NCBI GenBank assembly: GCA_030141605.1
Contig: JAQGDQ010000820.1
Location: 27,812-91,811, forward strand
From: Tubiluchus corallicola
Taxonomy: Eukaryota > Priapulida > Priapulimorpha > Priapulimorphida > Tubiluchidae
Length of the DNA stretch: 64,000 bases
Reading direction: 5' to 3'
Part shown: positions 32,090 to 43,645 of the stretch, piece by piece
Position numbering within the stretch: the first letter of the stretch is position 1
Layout: each line of letters opens with the position of its first letter
Program-made: the position numbers and the translations under genes
Notes under the pieces: model-generated
Seen by the model: only the letters and a program-made list of their open reading frames with translations
Databases searched by the model: none
What the model was told of the DNA's origin: nothing

Positions 32090-32203
32090 CTTCAGGACAT
32101 TGGCTATCTTCTTCTGAGGCCATCTCCTAACGTCCTGTCCATTTATCTCTAAGATTCTGTCACCCTGTTTTATGTTACTTCGACCAGATGGACTCTCAGG
32201 TTT
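32090..32203 (-). CDS. Two-PDZ protein, exon 8
   Basis: 114 bp in phase 0 at both ends, between acceptor gcgtgttttag and donor gtgacatc. It encodes KPESPSGRSNIKQGDRILEI then NGQDVRRWPQKKIANVLK, the GD-R-I-L-x-I-N-G turn and alpha-2 helix of PDZ2. This is one of the most recognisable PDZ segments in the window. Confidence 0.9.
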
Positions 32204-32459
32204 CTAAAACACGCAACAGAAGTTGTATGTCAACACAGCGTTACTGCGCATGCGTCACGAACAGTTTCAGTACAGTTGAACTTGCATACAATATTTGGAA
32301 AAGACTTACTTTCGAATAAAACTGTTTTTGTTTTTTCATTATTTTTGATCTAGAAAGAAATCGAATTATAATCGATCTGTTTGAAATTGAAAGTTTTATG
32401 AAGTTTTTACTTTTATCGTTTGTATCTTCCTGTTTTTTCTTCACTTGCATTTCATTGTT

Positions 32460-32925
32460 TCTTTTAGTTGGATTGTTGGTTCATTTAGTTACTCGGTGAG
32501 TCGGTCAGTTGAATACATGGTTAGTTATTTAGTTCTCTATTTGGTAACTTGTTTGATATTTTTATGTTATTATTCATGTTATTCATATTCATATTCACAT
32601 TCATATTCGTAATCATATTCATATTCATGTTTTATTTTTACGCTTTTGCCTCTTCTTTGTTTTGTTTCTTTCTTCTTTCCTATTTTCTTTTTTGCCAATC
32701 GTCTGCTTGTTCGTTTAATTATTTATTCCATCATTCGCTCTTTCACTCGATTTAACTTTCGTTCTATAAACAATTTGTCATTCCTTCTATCACCCGTTAT
32801 ATGAAAGATGCACTACTTGCACTCTTTGCATTCTCTCGTTTCATCAATTTGTTCAGTTGTCTATTCATTCGCTCATTCATTCACTCACTCAATTATTCAT
32901 TGACTTGTCTCATCAATTCAAATGA
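32460..32925. repeat. Degenerate ATTC/GTTT low-complexity tract
   Basis: Irregular repeats such as catattcatattcacattca and tcattcgctcattcattcac in intron 7. Resembles 23330-23680 and, in reverse complement, the AATG-rich tract at 43000-43640. Confidence 0.7.
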
Positions 32926-32999
32926 ATTTTTTACACAAACACAAGAAAACACTCTTCAAAATGAAGTTTGAAAATTTCTATTGAAATTTTATATCATTG

Positions 33000-33235
33000 C
33001 ATGCTGTCTTATTGCGTGCAGGGATTGCGTTAACAGTAACGCTGTATAGAACTTGTAAATTTTAAACTCCGCTTAATTTTAAACTCCCGTGAAGGCAGTC
33101 TTACTGCATGCAGGGATTGCGTTAACAGTAACGCTGTATAGAACTTGTAAATCTTAAACTCCCATGAAGGCAGTTAATTGCAGCCATTTGAAACAGGTTT
33201 AAGTAACATTGTGTAAAGTTTGAAAAACAATCAGC
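33000..33235. repeat. Tandem duplication of a dispersed repeat head
   Basis: The block gcagggattgcgttaacagt followed by aacgctgtatagaacttgta occurs at about 33019 and 33111. A diverged relative is at 38100-38240 (cacacagggcttgtattagc, then gtttagataacattttgt), so this is the leading part of a dispersed family that continues towards 33490. Confidence 0.75.
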
Positions 33236-33489
33236 GCATGCATAGCAAACTCTCTGCAAAGCAAAAGTTTAAATTACTTTATATTTTAATACGATTAATA
33301 ATGTGTTTTTGTGAGCCACAGGTGCACACTGGGATAGCAATACAGTGGTATTTTACCTGTTGGGCGAATGTTTTAAATGACTAAAAATTTTCTTTTCCAA
33401 TTACATAAGTCCTTCAAAGTGTAATACTAAGCAATATAACTTTGTATGAAAAGTTCTTTGAGATAAACTTTAGGGTTCCCTTTTCTTCC

Positions 33490-34620
33490 CTTTTAAAAGA
33501 AGAGAGGGTGATTTTTCATACACTACCCCATTTTCAAGTTCGATAAAAAGTTTATAATTCAACACATTTAATGCTGCAAAAACGTTTCTGATAATTAAAC
33601 AATAGATTAAATTCTCAATTAAGGGCGGGCTAGCCCAACGATTGATGACATCACAAACTAACATAGTTTTCATCAGCAGAAATATTCCACGAGCGTGTTG
33701 CACGTGTTTGCGAGAGCGAAAATTGAATTACAGTGCTACTGTAAGAGTTTTAGTTTGTTGTACTAAAACTAGGCAAGTTTTAAGAATTCAAATTCCAATT
33801 TACCGCTGTGCTCACGCATGAGCTGGCGAACGTGTGCAGTACGTCACAAACTAACACATCTGAACTGAGAAGTGCCTGTTTTTTTGTGCAACACATTTTC
33901 GAAATGCAGGTGCCCGTCTAACGAGCGAATGGTGAAAATGCATGTAACAGCGAAGAACTAGTGGCGCGAACGTGAAATTGCGTTTGTGTGGTAATAATTC
34001 TTTCACGTAAGTCATTTTTTAAATAGTATGTTAATAAAAATAGTATGTTACTTTTCAGTATTTTAAAGAGTAGTGTGAAAGTCATGTTTGAAGTTGTAGA
34101 TCACTCACTTTGTTATGATTGAGTTTAAGCAGAAGTATGAACAAGAATAAAAAATCTATAATACATATTTGCACTGAACACAACAGAAAAGTGTTTGTTA
34201 AACTACAGACACATGAGTAGCATGACTGCTGCACTGAACACTGAGAGTGAGAATGAGAATGAGAGTGAGAGTAACTGCTGCACTGAACACTGAGAATGAG
34301 AGTGTCCTGCACTGAACACTGAGAGCTAGAGAGTGACTAGAAAACAAAACCAGTTAGTATATATAGGTATAGGTGACCTATGCTGACTTGCACAGGCTTC
34401 ACAACAACCATTAATTTAAAATAGGGAGAGATCCAGTGAATATGCATTCACTGGACCGTACAATTATACTGGGGGTAAGTTTAGCTGGTAAAATGTAACA
34501 GGATTAGTTCATAGATGGCAGCACCTAATTAAAATGTACAATTACAACTTCCACAAGTAGATTGTTTTGACCTTCACGTTAACATTGGGTCCAATTTTGC
34601 TTTAACTTAATTACATTATA
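33490..34620 (+). mobile_element. MITE family A copy, interrupted
   Basis: Left part 33490-34077 carries tgatgacatcacaaactaac, gagcgtgttgcacgtgtttg, cagtacgtcacaaactaaca and gaagaactagtggcgcgaac. The expected right end (agtagattgttttgacctt, gggtccaattttgctttaa) resumes only at 34556, so the copy is split by an insertion. Its outer ends begin and end near TTAAAG/CTTTAA. Confidence 0.75.
34078..34555. mobile_element. About 480-bp insertion inside family A copy
   Basis: Defined by comparison with 59050-59100, where family A runs straight through. agtag borders both sides (34073-34077 and 34556-34560) and may be the target duplication. The insertion contains three copies of a ctgcactgaacactgagag repeat and a perfect inverted repeat at 34432-34455 (arms TCCAGTGAAT and ATTCACTGGA around ATGC). 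Its class is unknown. Confidence 0.5.
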
Positions 34621-34634
34621 TAAACTGTACTCAC

Positions 34635-34665
34635 CACCCAAGTGACGAAGACCCCTCTTCCATCT
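34635..34665 (-). CDS. Two-PDZ protein, exon 7 (31-bp microexon)
   Basis: A 31-bp exon between acceptor cattattttcag and donor gtgagtac. It completes a split Lys codon from exon 6 and encodes DGRGVFVTWV, the beta-2/beta-3 strands of PDZ2 with the G-V-F-V pattern. Both phases match the neighbours exactly (2 in, 0 out), which supports so short an exon. Confidence 0.8.
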
Positions 34666-35704
34666 CTGAAAATAATGAGAGAAGACAAAGCTAATTACAC
34701 ATTCATCCAACGAACAAATTCAGCCTCCCATCATTAATTAAGACGGGCAAAATTCATCGCAACACTTGCCCTTCAAATGTAATTAAATTAGCTGATTAAA
34801 ACATCATCTGTTGTCAAACGCAGGACTCTAACCAAGTTTTATTGGGCAAACATGACTGCATAACAAATTTAAGTAAATTTGCATTAGCGAGTAAATTTGT
34901 TCATGATAAGAAATAGAGAAGATACAACGTGAACAGTCGCGCATCATTGACCTTCCTCACGTTGGTGTACACTGTAGAGTTCCCAGGTACTGAGAAATGC
35001 TGTTTCAATGTTTAACTATTTATATATTTAACATTTTATTTAACACAAAACATACTTTACAAATTACAAAAACCAAGACATTTGTAATAACAATAAACAA
35101 ATACAAACACCAATTGACTGTTAATGAATCCAATTAGTTGTAATGAGTAACCAGCATTGATTACACTCTGGCATTTTTGGTTGTTCAGTAAATCATTACA
35201 ATACATGTTTCAAAGGTAACAAACTATCTTCAACATTTTCCAGCATCCCAAGATAGGCACCTGCATATTTCTCCATCTTTTACATGTAATTAATGCAGCT
35301 CACTGCATGATTCACTGTTTCTAATTTGCTTCGAGTACACCAAATATAACATTTTACTATCAAAATGGTCTTATTTTAGACAAATGCAATTTTTATACGA
35401 AAACTTTTCGAAAATTACAACAAACTTATCAATTTCTAATGCATTTTTTTGTGTTTTGTGTTTGTATTGTTTGAAATGTTCCCATACGAGTTTTAGTTTA
35501 TTTTATAATCCCACAGCATTATGGCTTCTTTTTCCGAATTACAGATATTAAAAGTGTTTAATTTTGTCCAGGAATGAAGCCACACGTTTCTTGAGGTTCT
35601 TGTAGATTTCGACATTATTAATAGCAAAGATTTATTCACTTCTACTCTGATCTGCTCGGTTAATCACTCTTACTCTCACACTCCCTCACAAGTGCAAAAT
35701 TAGT
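34666..35704. other. PDZ-gene intron 6, no feature
   Basis: AT-rich intronic sequence. No repeat array or exon recognised before 35705. Confidence 0.45.
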
Positions 35705-36355
35705 TCGGAAAGATTGGTAAATCTACTTGTGTTTCTACTAAACGCTTCAGCGCATCACTGCCAGGTTTCTGTGGTAGCACAGAAAACAACGTAAGACCAA
35801 TATGAACGATTGAAACCGTGGTTTGTGCTTCTACTAAACGCTTCAACGCATCACTGCCAGGTTTCTGTGGTAGCATAGAAAACAACGTAAGACCAATATG
35901 AAAGATTGAAACCGTGCTTTGTGTTTCTACTAAACGCTTCAGCGCATCACTGCCAGGTTTCTGTGGTAGCATAGAAAACAACGTACGGCCAATATGAAAG
36001 ATTGAAACCATGCTTTGTGTTTCTACTAAATGCTTCAGCGCATCACTGCCAGGTTTCTGTAGTAGCATAGAAAACAACGTAAGGCCAATATGAAAGATTG
36101 AAACCATGCTTTGTGCTTCTACAAAATGCTTCAGCGCATCACTGCCAGGCTTCTGTGGTAGCATAGAAAACAACGTAAGGCCAATATGAAAGATTGAAAC
36201 CGTGCTTTGTGTTTCTACTAAACGCTTCAGCGCATCACTGCCAGGTTTCTGTGGTAGCATAGAAAACAACGTAAGGCCAATATGAAAGAGTGAAACCATG
36301 CTTTGTCTTTCTACTAAACGCTTCAGCGCATCACTGCCAGGTTTCTGTAGTAGCC
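35705..36355 (-). repeat. 96-bp tandem repeat, open frame of 32-residue units
   Basis: Nearly seven copies of a unit with aacgcttcagcgcatcactg and ccaggtttctgtggtagcat. Because 96 is a multiple of 3, one minus-strand frame stays open for 199 codons (FHIGLTLFSMLPQKPGSDAL per unit). It sits in an intron of the PDZ gene on the same strand. No family is recognised, and differences between units are a mix of silent and replacement changes, so it is annotated as repeat. Confidence 0.85.
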
Positions 36356-37703
36356 TGATTGTATAAAAAATTACCCTACTCTATACGCAACACAGAGGAT
36401 GAGATTTTTCATAACTGGCATTCTATATTTTCTGCCAGGGTGCCTCACAGCTCTGTACATTAGCATTGACTCCCATTGTCCAAACGTCAGCAACTATTGA
36501 CTTTAGTATCGCTCCCTATTAATATTACATTCATTTGTTGAGTATTCGTGATAATAAACTCCCTCAGGACTGCACCACTTAAAATGGGTGATGTATGCGC
36601 ACAGACATAACTAAATGATTACATTCAGGAGAATCTGTTCTATTCAGGAGAATCTCGGCTATCCAATCATGCTCTCTATATAAACATTTTTAAACGATTT
36701 AATTGGATAAAATTAAGGAACAGAAGCAAATTTTTTAGTCACTTCAAACCTATCGAGTAGCTTAGTCTGGTGTACACTTGCGTGATCGTACACACTAATT
36801 TATTGATCGCCTCTTACTACAACCCAAGCTGTGCAGTGTTCAGCTGCTATTCCAGGAAAAACTAAACAATCAGCCAAGAACAAATGAAGGTCGTTTCACC
36901 TTTTCACAGGAATTTCTCCTTAAATTAGAGTAGACTTGAGGCCAAAGTTTATCAGAGTGTTGTGTCTGGATAGTTGAAATTTTCTGCATTAGCTGATTTC
37001 ACAGAAGTGATACTGTACATTGTTACAGTGCAAACACTGCAGTTAATGAAAGATTTTTTCAATTTTTACGTCAAAAATTGATTTTTAATTTGTTTAAGGT
37101 AAGCAAATGCATTTCATTTATAATTTTGCATGAAAGTCCATTGTGTGAGGAGTAGAAACCTAAAAAAATTAACAAATATAACGTAATTGTTGCCTAGTAA
37201 GAGCAGTTTTTCATGAAGCCATGCAAAATGTAGCAAAAGCTTACAGTCCTTGAGTTAAATATAAACATTCTCGTTTGCTCATTCTTCACGTTTTGCAAGT
37301 GAAATCAGGGAGAATTAATGCACCGTGTAAAGGTGACCTAGCCAATGAGTTATTTACCCAAATTGTTGATCTCTCCTTTCCGACAGGAAAGTACTTAGGC
37401 TGTTTTTCAATTTAAAAATTGCTCTCAACTTTGAAAGAACGGAATTGTTCTATGTTTTGGTTTTCAAACGCGTGCGCGTTGATAGTAAAGTACAATTACA
37501 TTTGGGTAGTTGCGCCAGCTGTGCTACCTCGGTCGTAAACACTTGCCACAGATCTCCACTTGTGCCTAATGTGAATTATGATAAGTTGGTGAAGTATTAC
37601 CGACATTCGGTTGTACAAAAGTTAGATTTAAAAATGAAGAAAAATGGTTAACAATGTCTAATTTCAGAATATATTCTCTAAAATGTTGCTAGAATTCACT
37701 TAC
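36356..37703. other. PDZ-gene intron 6, no feature
   Basis: AT-rich sequence with only short open frames. No exon with matching phase was found or is needed. Confidence 0.45.
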
Positions 37704-37782
37704 TTTCTGCCCAGTAGACTGATTCCTAGTTTGGAGAATGGATGAGGCTTTGCAACTTCAATTGTAACAAATTTCTTTGGTT
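37704..37782 (-). CDS. Two-PDZ protein, exon 6
   Basis: 79 bp between acceptor ttcttttttttag and donor gtaagtg. It encodes PKKFVTIEVAKPHPFSKLGI then SLLGRK, the beta-1 strand and K-L-G-I carboxylate-binding loop that opens PDZ2. Entry phase 1 and exit phase 2 agree with exons 5 and 7. Confidence 0.85.
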
Positions 37783-38079
37783 CTAAAAAAAAGAAAATTA
37801 AGATTTGTCTACTAGCAAACACCAGGAAGATATAGAAATTTTATACAGAATCAGAAATCGATTAGTACCAAAATTAGATATTTTTGTCTAGATTAAATTA
37901 ATGTCTGTCTTGCCTAAATTAGATAAGTTTCATTCTACTTTTATATTAATAAATAAAATTGATACATTTGATACATTTGATAAATTGATAATTTAATTTA
38001 ATATATTTATAAATTCAAATGCATTAGTTACTTATTAGCATAAGTACCAAAAACCAATTTCACACCTAATGCGTATTGA

Positions 38080-38860
38080 AATTTTATACCACTTACATTC
38101 TGTCTTATTGCACACAGGGCTTGTATTAGCAGTCACACTGTATAAAACATGTAAATTTAAACTCCCGCGATGACCGTAAGACGCAGCCATTTTCACGACA
38201 GGTCATTTGAAACAAGTTTAGATAACATTTTGTAAAGTTTGAAAAAATAATCAGAGCACTCGTAAAACACATGTTACTAACTAAATAAAATTTAAAATTA
38301 CTGTATCTTGTCAATAAGATTAAAAATACGTTTTTTTTGGTTAGTGAGTGGTGCACCCTGGAGGTGAGTCAGCAACATTTTACCAATTGGTGAAAACATT
38401 TTAAATAATTAATAATTTTCTTTTCTAGCTACATAAATCTGTCAAACAGCTAAGCGAAATTCTAAGTAATATAACTATGTATGGAAAGTTTTTTGGGACA
38501 TAATTTAACATTTTCCTTTTCTTCCTCTGATTAACATTGTGCGTATATGACGTTAAGAAGTAACGTGCATATATGACGTCATGAAATAATGCGGTCGGAA
38601 CAGTATTGCGGGAGATTTAAAATGAAAACAAACAAAAATTCCTTTCAACACGAGTACGATGTACACATAAAATTGCTATAAAGTAACATAATTTTTCAAG
38701 ATGATTTTTCTGAAACCTCCTTCAGGTACCTCTTTTTCTTCCCTTTAAGTAGTGTCAGTGTTTATTTCAAGCACGTTTAGACAATATTGTATAACGTTTG
38801 AACAATATCAGAGCATTCGTAGCGCACACCTTAAGAACTAAACTGAACCAGCTTATTTTA
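38080..38860. repeat. Dispersed repeat fragments (two families)
   Basis: 38090-38520 aligns with 33000-33480 (cacactgtataaaacatgta, gcagccatttt, ttgaaacaagtttagataac, ttttcttttctagctacata). 38540-38760 shares gagatttaaaatgaaaacaa and cttccctttaag with 53990-54147. Confidence 0.6.
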
Positions 38861-39179
38861 TGTTGAAAATATGGCCTTTAATTGAAAATGAGGCCTGATG
38901 AATGATAATCTATTATAAATACTAATCATTAAACTTTTCATTAAATAACTAAAATAATTAACAGGAAGATTATATAATATTTGTTTTATTAATAATTATT
39001 TTATTTCTCTGCAGTGTCGCTATATTTCAAAATTGAAATTGCATGTTTGTTATTGTATGTATTATTTGTTTTTTGTTTTGTTTTCGTTTTTGTCTTGTTT
39101 GACTTGTGTTTTGCATGTATTGTACGTATTTTTGCCACTAATAAATAAATATGAAATATGTTATTAATAAGATTAATAA

Positions 39180-39640
39180 TGAGTTTTTGGTGAATCAGTG
39201 ATGCACACCTGGAAGGTGACTCAGTGATGCACGCTGGGAAGGTGAATCAGCGGTGCACACTGGGATGGCGATGCAGTATCGTTTTGCCAGGTGGCGCAAA
39301 TATTTTAAGTTATTAAGAATTTTCTTTTCCAATTACATAAGTGTTGCTAAGCAACTCAACTTTGTATGGGCATTCTTTGGGATGTAGCTTAAAAATCCCC
39401 TTTTTTCCCTTTTATAGGAAGACAGGACGATTTTTCATATACTACCCATTTTCAAGTTGGATAAAAAGTTTACACTTTAACACGATTAATACTGCAAACG
39501 CGTTTCTGATAATTAAATAACAGATTAAAAATTTAATTAATTAATTAGTTTAAGCCGAACTATTGACGACATCACAAACGAACATTATTTTCATGATTTT
39601 CATAGTTTTTAATGGATAAATTGCTGTTCCCTTTTCTGCC
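39180..39640 (+). mobile_element. MITE family A, 5' part only
   Basis: Contains a short triplicated gtgcacactgggatgg-type block, then ttttcttttccaattacata, gacaggacgatttttcatat, aacacgattaatactgcaaa and gacatcacaaacgaacatt, matching the first third of the copies at 33490 and 48313. Truncated after that. Confidence 0.7.
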
Positions 39641-39766
39641 CTTTGACTTTAGCATTGACTGGTTTTAGGTCAAAACTGGACCATAACTATGCGAATTCTC
39701 AGCACACGTCACATTCTTATCAAGTGTGAACTCGCCTTTAGCCAGATGCATGCATGGCATTTTTAC

Positions 39767-39893
39767 CTTCCACGCAAGTGAATATGGCTTCAGGATTTTC
39801 ACGGAGTATCGTAAGCCTGATGGGGGAAGTGGCTTCCCTGAGGACGTCAACCGCCTGCAAATGCTTCATGTGTTGCAGTCTGATGTCATTCAC
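39767..39893 (-). CDS. Two-PDZ protein, exon 5
   Basis: 127 bp between acceptor tttgattacag and donor gtaaaaatg. It encodes VNDIRLQHMKHLQAVDVL, REATSPIRLTILRENPEAIF and TCVE: the alpha-2 helix and last strand of PDZ1 and the start of the linker. It resembles the corresponding part of MPDZ/PATJ-type PDZ domains. Enters in phase 0, leaves in phase 1. Confidence 0.9.
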
Positions 39894-39899
39894 CTGTAA

Positions 39900-40110
39900 T
39901 CAAACACCTGGCGTTAATTAACAGGTAATGCTTTGATTAACACCGAGCCATTGATCAACGGACAGGTTTAGTAAACTTCAAAGTGGCATGAGAAATTCAA
40001 TAGGGTTCGCTTGCTGCAAAACGGTTGAAACTACTATGAGTAACATCACTAGGTTTTTGCATGGCTTCACGTGACACATTCTAAACGTTTCCTTCTAATC
40101 CCATTTTCCT
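39900..40110. other. PDZ-gene intron 4, unique part
   Basis: Intronic sequence between exon 5 and the ACC-rich array. No feature seen. Confidence 0.5.
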
Positions 40111-40114
40111 TCTT

Positions 40115-40735
40115 TGCACAGGACCACCACCACTGCTACCACCATCACTGCTACCGCCACCACTGCTGCCACCATCACTGTTGCCGCCATCAGCCACTGC
40201 TATTGCCATGCCACCAATACGAAAACCACCACCACTGCTGCCGCCACCACTGCTGCCGCCATCTGCCACCGCCACCAACATGCCACCAATACGAAAACCA
40301 ACAACACTGTCACCAGGTGGTTGCTGCCACTACCACCACCACTGCTGCTCTGTCACCACCACAAATGCCAATGCCACCACCTTTGCTGCTGCTGCTGCTG
40401 CTGCTGTTGCTGCCACAGTGGCACCACCACTGCCTGTCGTTTCACCACATTTTCCACTACCACTACCACCACTGCTGTCACCATGTGTTGCCACCGCCCC
40501 GCCACCACCGCCATGCCACCAATACACGAACCCCATACCATCATTACTGTTGCCGTTGTTGCAGCTGCCAACACCACCACCACCTCCACCACCACTGCTG
40601 CCGCCATGTGTCGCCACTACCGCCATGCCACCAATACCCGAACACCATCTAAACCACCACCACCACTGTCAACACCATTGCCTTTTCCACCACCACCACT
40701 GCTGCTGCCAAACCTGCCACCACTAGCACTACTAC
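40115..40735. repeat. ACC/CTG trinucleotide-rich array
   Basis: About 620 bp of CCACCACCA and CTGCTGCCA triplets with a recurrent block gccaccaatacgaaaacc (four or five times). Several frames stay open on both strands (His/Pro-rich, Gly-rich), as expected from triplet periodicity. Confidence 0.95.
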
Positions 40736-40856
40736 TTACTGACTGTTACTACTTTTCGAACTCATTTTTTCGTAAATTAATCGGCATTAATTTTAATTTG
40801 TTTAACATTTTTACAAGACGTGGAATAACGCTAGCACAAAATGTATGAGAACTCAC

Positions 40857-40940
40857 AGACAGGATCTGGTCCCCTCGTCTCAACCTTCCATCGTGAATAG
40901 CAGCGCCATCTTCGTGAATTTCAGCAACACAAATTGCTTG
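40857..40940 (-). CDS. Two-PDZ protein, exon 4
   Basis: 84 bp in phase 0 at both ends, between acceptor ttgttgttttag and donor gtgagttc. It encodes QAICVAEIHEDGAAIHDGRL then RRGDQILS, the beta-2 to beta-4 region of PDZ1 with the DGRL.xGDQIL motif common in MPDZ/PATJ PDZ domains. Confidence 0.92.
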
Positions 40941-41008
40941 CTAAAACAACAAAGCAAAAACAATCAAAACAATCTAGTCTGCAGTATTGACAATCGTGGC
41001 CTGGAAGA

Positions 41009-41288
41009 ATGCGTCTAAGTAAATATACTGACTAGTAACACGAATGGAAAGCATAATGAACAAGAAGTGTTTACGGTCGACTAAAGCCTAGTTTACACCT
41101 AAGCGTCAAGCGTCTATCCGGCATCTGCAAGCGAGAAAATCTTGGCATGGAAGAATGTGTCTAAGTAAATATACTGACTAGTAACACGAATGGAAAGCAT
41201 AATGAACAAGAAGTGTTTACAGTCGACTAAAGCCTAGTTTACACCTAAGCGTCAAGCGTCTATCCGGCGTCAGCAAGCGAGAAAATCT
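41009..41288. repeat. About 144-bp tandem duplication
   Basis: Blocks gtctaagtaaatatactgac and gcctagtttacacctaagcg occur in both halves (about 41011 and 41157). Confidence 0.9.
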
Positions 41289-41479
41289 ATATATTGACAA
41301 TCGGTGACAAAACCAAACTATTTTGACAGTGGAAGCCAGACTCAAGACACTTCTCCTATTTTTTGACAGCCTGGTGCCCTGGAAGCTAGACACTGGACGG
41401 TGCAAGCCAGCAACCAGATGCTGGATGCTGAAAGCTGGACTGTGGAGGTGGAAGCCAGATGCAGGACACGGGAAACTAG

Positions 41480-42752
41480 ATGCTGGACACTGGAATTCAG
41501 ATGCCAAACACCGGAAGCTAGACACTGGACACTGGAATCCAGATGCCAGACACCGGAAGCTAGACACTGGACACTGGAATCCAGATGCCAGACACCGGAA
41601 GCTAGACGATGGACACTGGAATCCAGATGCCAGACACCGGAAGCTAGACCCTGGACACTGGAATCCAGATGCCAGACACCGGAAGCTAGACGATGGACAC
41701 TGGAATCCAGATGCCAGACACCGGAAGCTAGACACTGGACACTGGAATCCAGATGCCAGACACCGGAAGCTAGACGCTGGACACTGGAATCCAGATGCCA
41801 GACACCGGAAGCTAGACACTTGACACTGGAATCCAGATGCCAGACACCGGAAGCTAGACACTGGACACTGGAATCCAGATGCCAGACACCGGAAGCTAGA
41901 CACTGGACACTGGAATCCAGATGCCAGACACCGGAAGCTAGACACTGGACACTGGAATCCAGATGCCAGACACCGGAAGCTAGATGCTGGACACTGGAAT
42001 CCAGATGCCAAACACCGGAAGCTAGACACTGGACGGTGGAATCCAGATGCCAGACACCGGAAGCTAGACGCTGGACACTGGAATCCAGATGCCAGACACC
42101 GGAAGGTAGACACTGGACACTGGAATCCAGATGCCAGACACCGGAAGGTAGACGCTGGACACTGGAATCCAGATGCCAGACACCGGAAGCTAGACGCTGG
42201 ACACTGGAATCCAGATGCCAGACACCGGAAGCTAGACGCTGGACGGTGGAATCCAAATGCCAGACACCGGAAGCTAGACGATGGACACTGGAATCCAGAT
42301 GCCAGACACCGGAAGCTAGACACTGGACACTGGAATCCAGATGCCAGACACCGGAAGCTAGACACTGGACACTGGAATCCAGATGCCAGACACCGGAAGC
42401 TAGATGCTGGACACTGGAATCCAGATGCCAAACACCGGAAGCTAGACACTGGACGGTGGAATCCAGATGCCAGACACCGGAAGCTAGACACTGGACACTG
42501 GAATCCAGATGCCAGACACCGGAAGCTAGACGCTGGACACTGGAATCCAGATGCCAGACACCGGAAGCTAGACGATGGACACTGGAATCCAGATGCCAGA
42601 CACCGGAAGCTAGACGCTGGACACTGGAATCCAGATGCCAGACACTGGAAGCTAGACGATGGACACTGGAATCCAGATGCCAGACACCGGAAGCTAAACG
42701 CTGGACACTGGAATCCAGATGCCAGACACCGGAAGCTAGACGCTGGATGATG
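41480..42752. repeat. 42-bp minisatellite, about 30 copies
   Basis: The unit contains gaagctagacactggacact and ggaatccagatgccagacac at an exact 42-bp period. Because 42 is a multiple of 3, long open frames appear on both strands (up to 520 codons on the minus strand, Cys/Ser/Phe-rich). It lies in intron 3 of the PDZ gene. The longest frame runs past both array ends without any domain, so it is not called a gene. Confidence 0.97.
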
Positions 42753-42822
42753 GAAGCTGAACGCTTTGGTGTATAACAAAGAATTTAAAGAAACAGAATG
42801 CTTCTTGTAATGCTTTTCTTAC

Positions 42823-42923
42823 CAGATAGGTGTCGCTACCACCGACAATGCTGATTCCCAGTTCCTTGTCTTTCTTCAAGACTATAGTAGTTTCTACGAA
42901 ATCTTGTATAGTGGATAGCATAC
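42823..42923 (-). CDS. Two-PDZ protein, exon 3
   Basis: 101 bp between acceptor tttgtttacag and donor gtaagaaa. It encodes MLSTIQDFVETTIVLKKDKE then LGISIVGGSDTYL. The ELGISIVGGSDT segment is the carboxylate-binding loop and beta-2 strand of PDZ1, close to the MPDZ/PATJ pattern. It enters in phase 1 and leaves in phase 0, matching exons 2 and 4. Confidence 0.92.
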
Positions 42924-42999
42924 CTGTAAACAAATAGAAATAATTAATCATTCAAACAAGAGGACAGGTATTTGCCATCAACTGCCACTTAAAATAAAG

Positions 43000-43448
43000 A
43001 ACGCCTAAACAAATAAATAAATAATGATTATATAACTATATAACAATTAAATAGAAAATGAAAGAAAAGATACGCGAAAAAATAAATCAGAAATGAATGA
43101 TTAAATAAATCAATGAATGCACAGATGAATGAATGAGTAAATGAATGAGAGATCAGCTGAATGAATTAAAGAATGAATCAGTCAATTAATTAATCAACTA
43201 ATCAATAAATGAACGAATGAATAAATAAATGAACGAACAAAAGAACGAACGAATAAATGAATAAATGACTGAATGCATGAATGAATCAATCAATCAGTTA
43301 ATTAATCAATCAATCAATCAATAAACAAATGAATGAATGAATGAATGAATGAACAAATGAATGAATGAACAAATGAATGAATGAATGAACGAAGGAACGA
43401 ACGAACGAATAAATGAATGAATGAATAAATGAATCAATCAATCTATCT

Positions 43449-43497
<49 letters not shown>

Positions 43498-43645
43498 CCA
43501 ATAGACAAACGAATGAATGAATGAACAAATGAATGAATAAACGAACGAATGAATGAATCAGCAAACGAAGGAACGAATGAGTGAGTGAGTGGGTGAATGA
43601 GTGATTAATGAAAGAACGCACGAACGAGTAAACACTGAATGAACA
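43000..43645. repeat. (AATG/AATC)n tetranucleotide tract
   Basis: Imperfect AATG, AATC, AACG repeats (gaatgaatgaatgaacaaat, caatcaatcaatcaatcaat), about 650 bp, in intron 2. Confidence 0.9.

Noticed and set aside
40071-40848. His/Pro-, Thr- and Gly-rich frames up to 244 codons
   Set aside because: ACC/CTG triplet repeat in an intron between PDZ exons 4 and 5.
41217-42779. 520-codon Cys/Ser/Phe-repeat frame (minus) and a 458-codon frame (plus)
   Set aside because: The 42-bp unit is a multiple of 3, so frames remain open in several registers. It lies inside an intron between two phase-matched PDZ exons.
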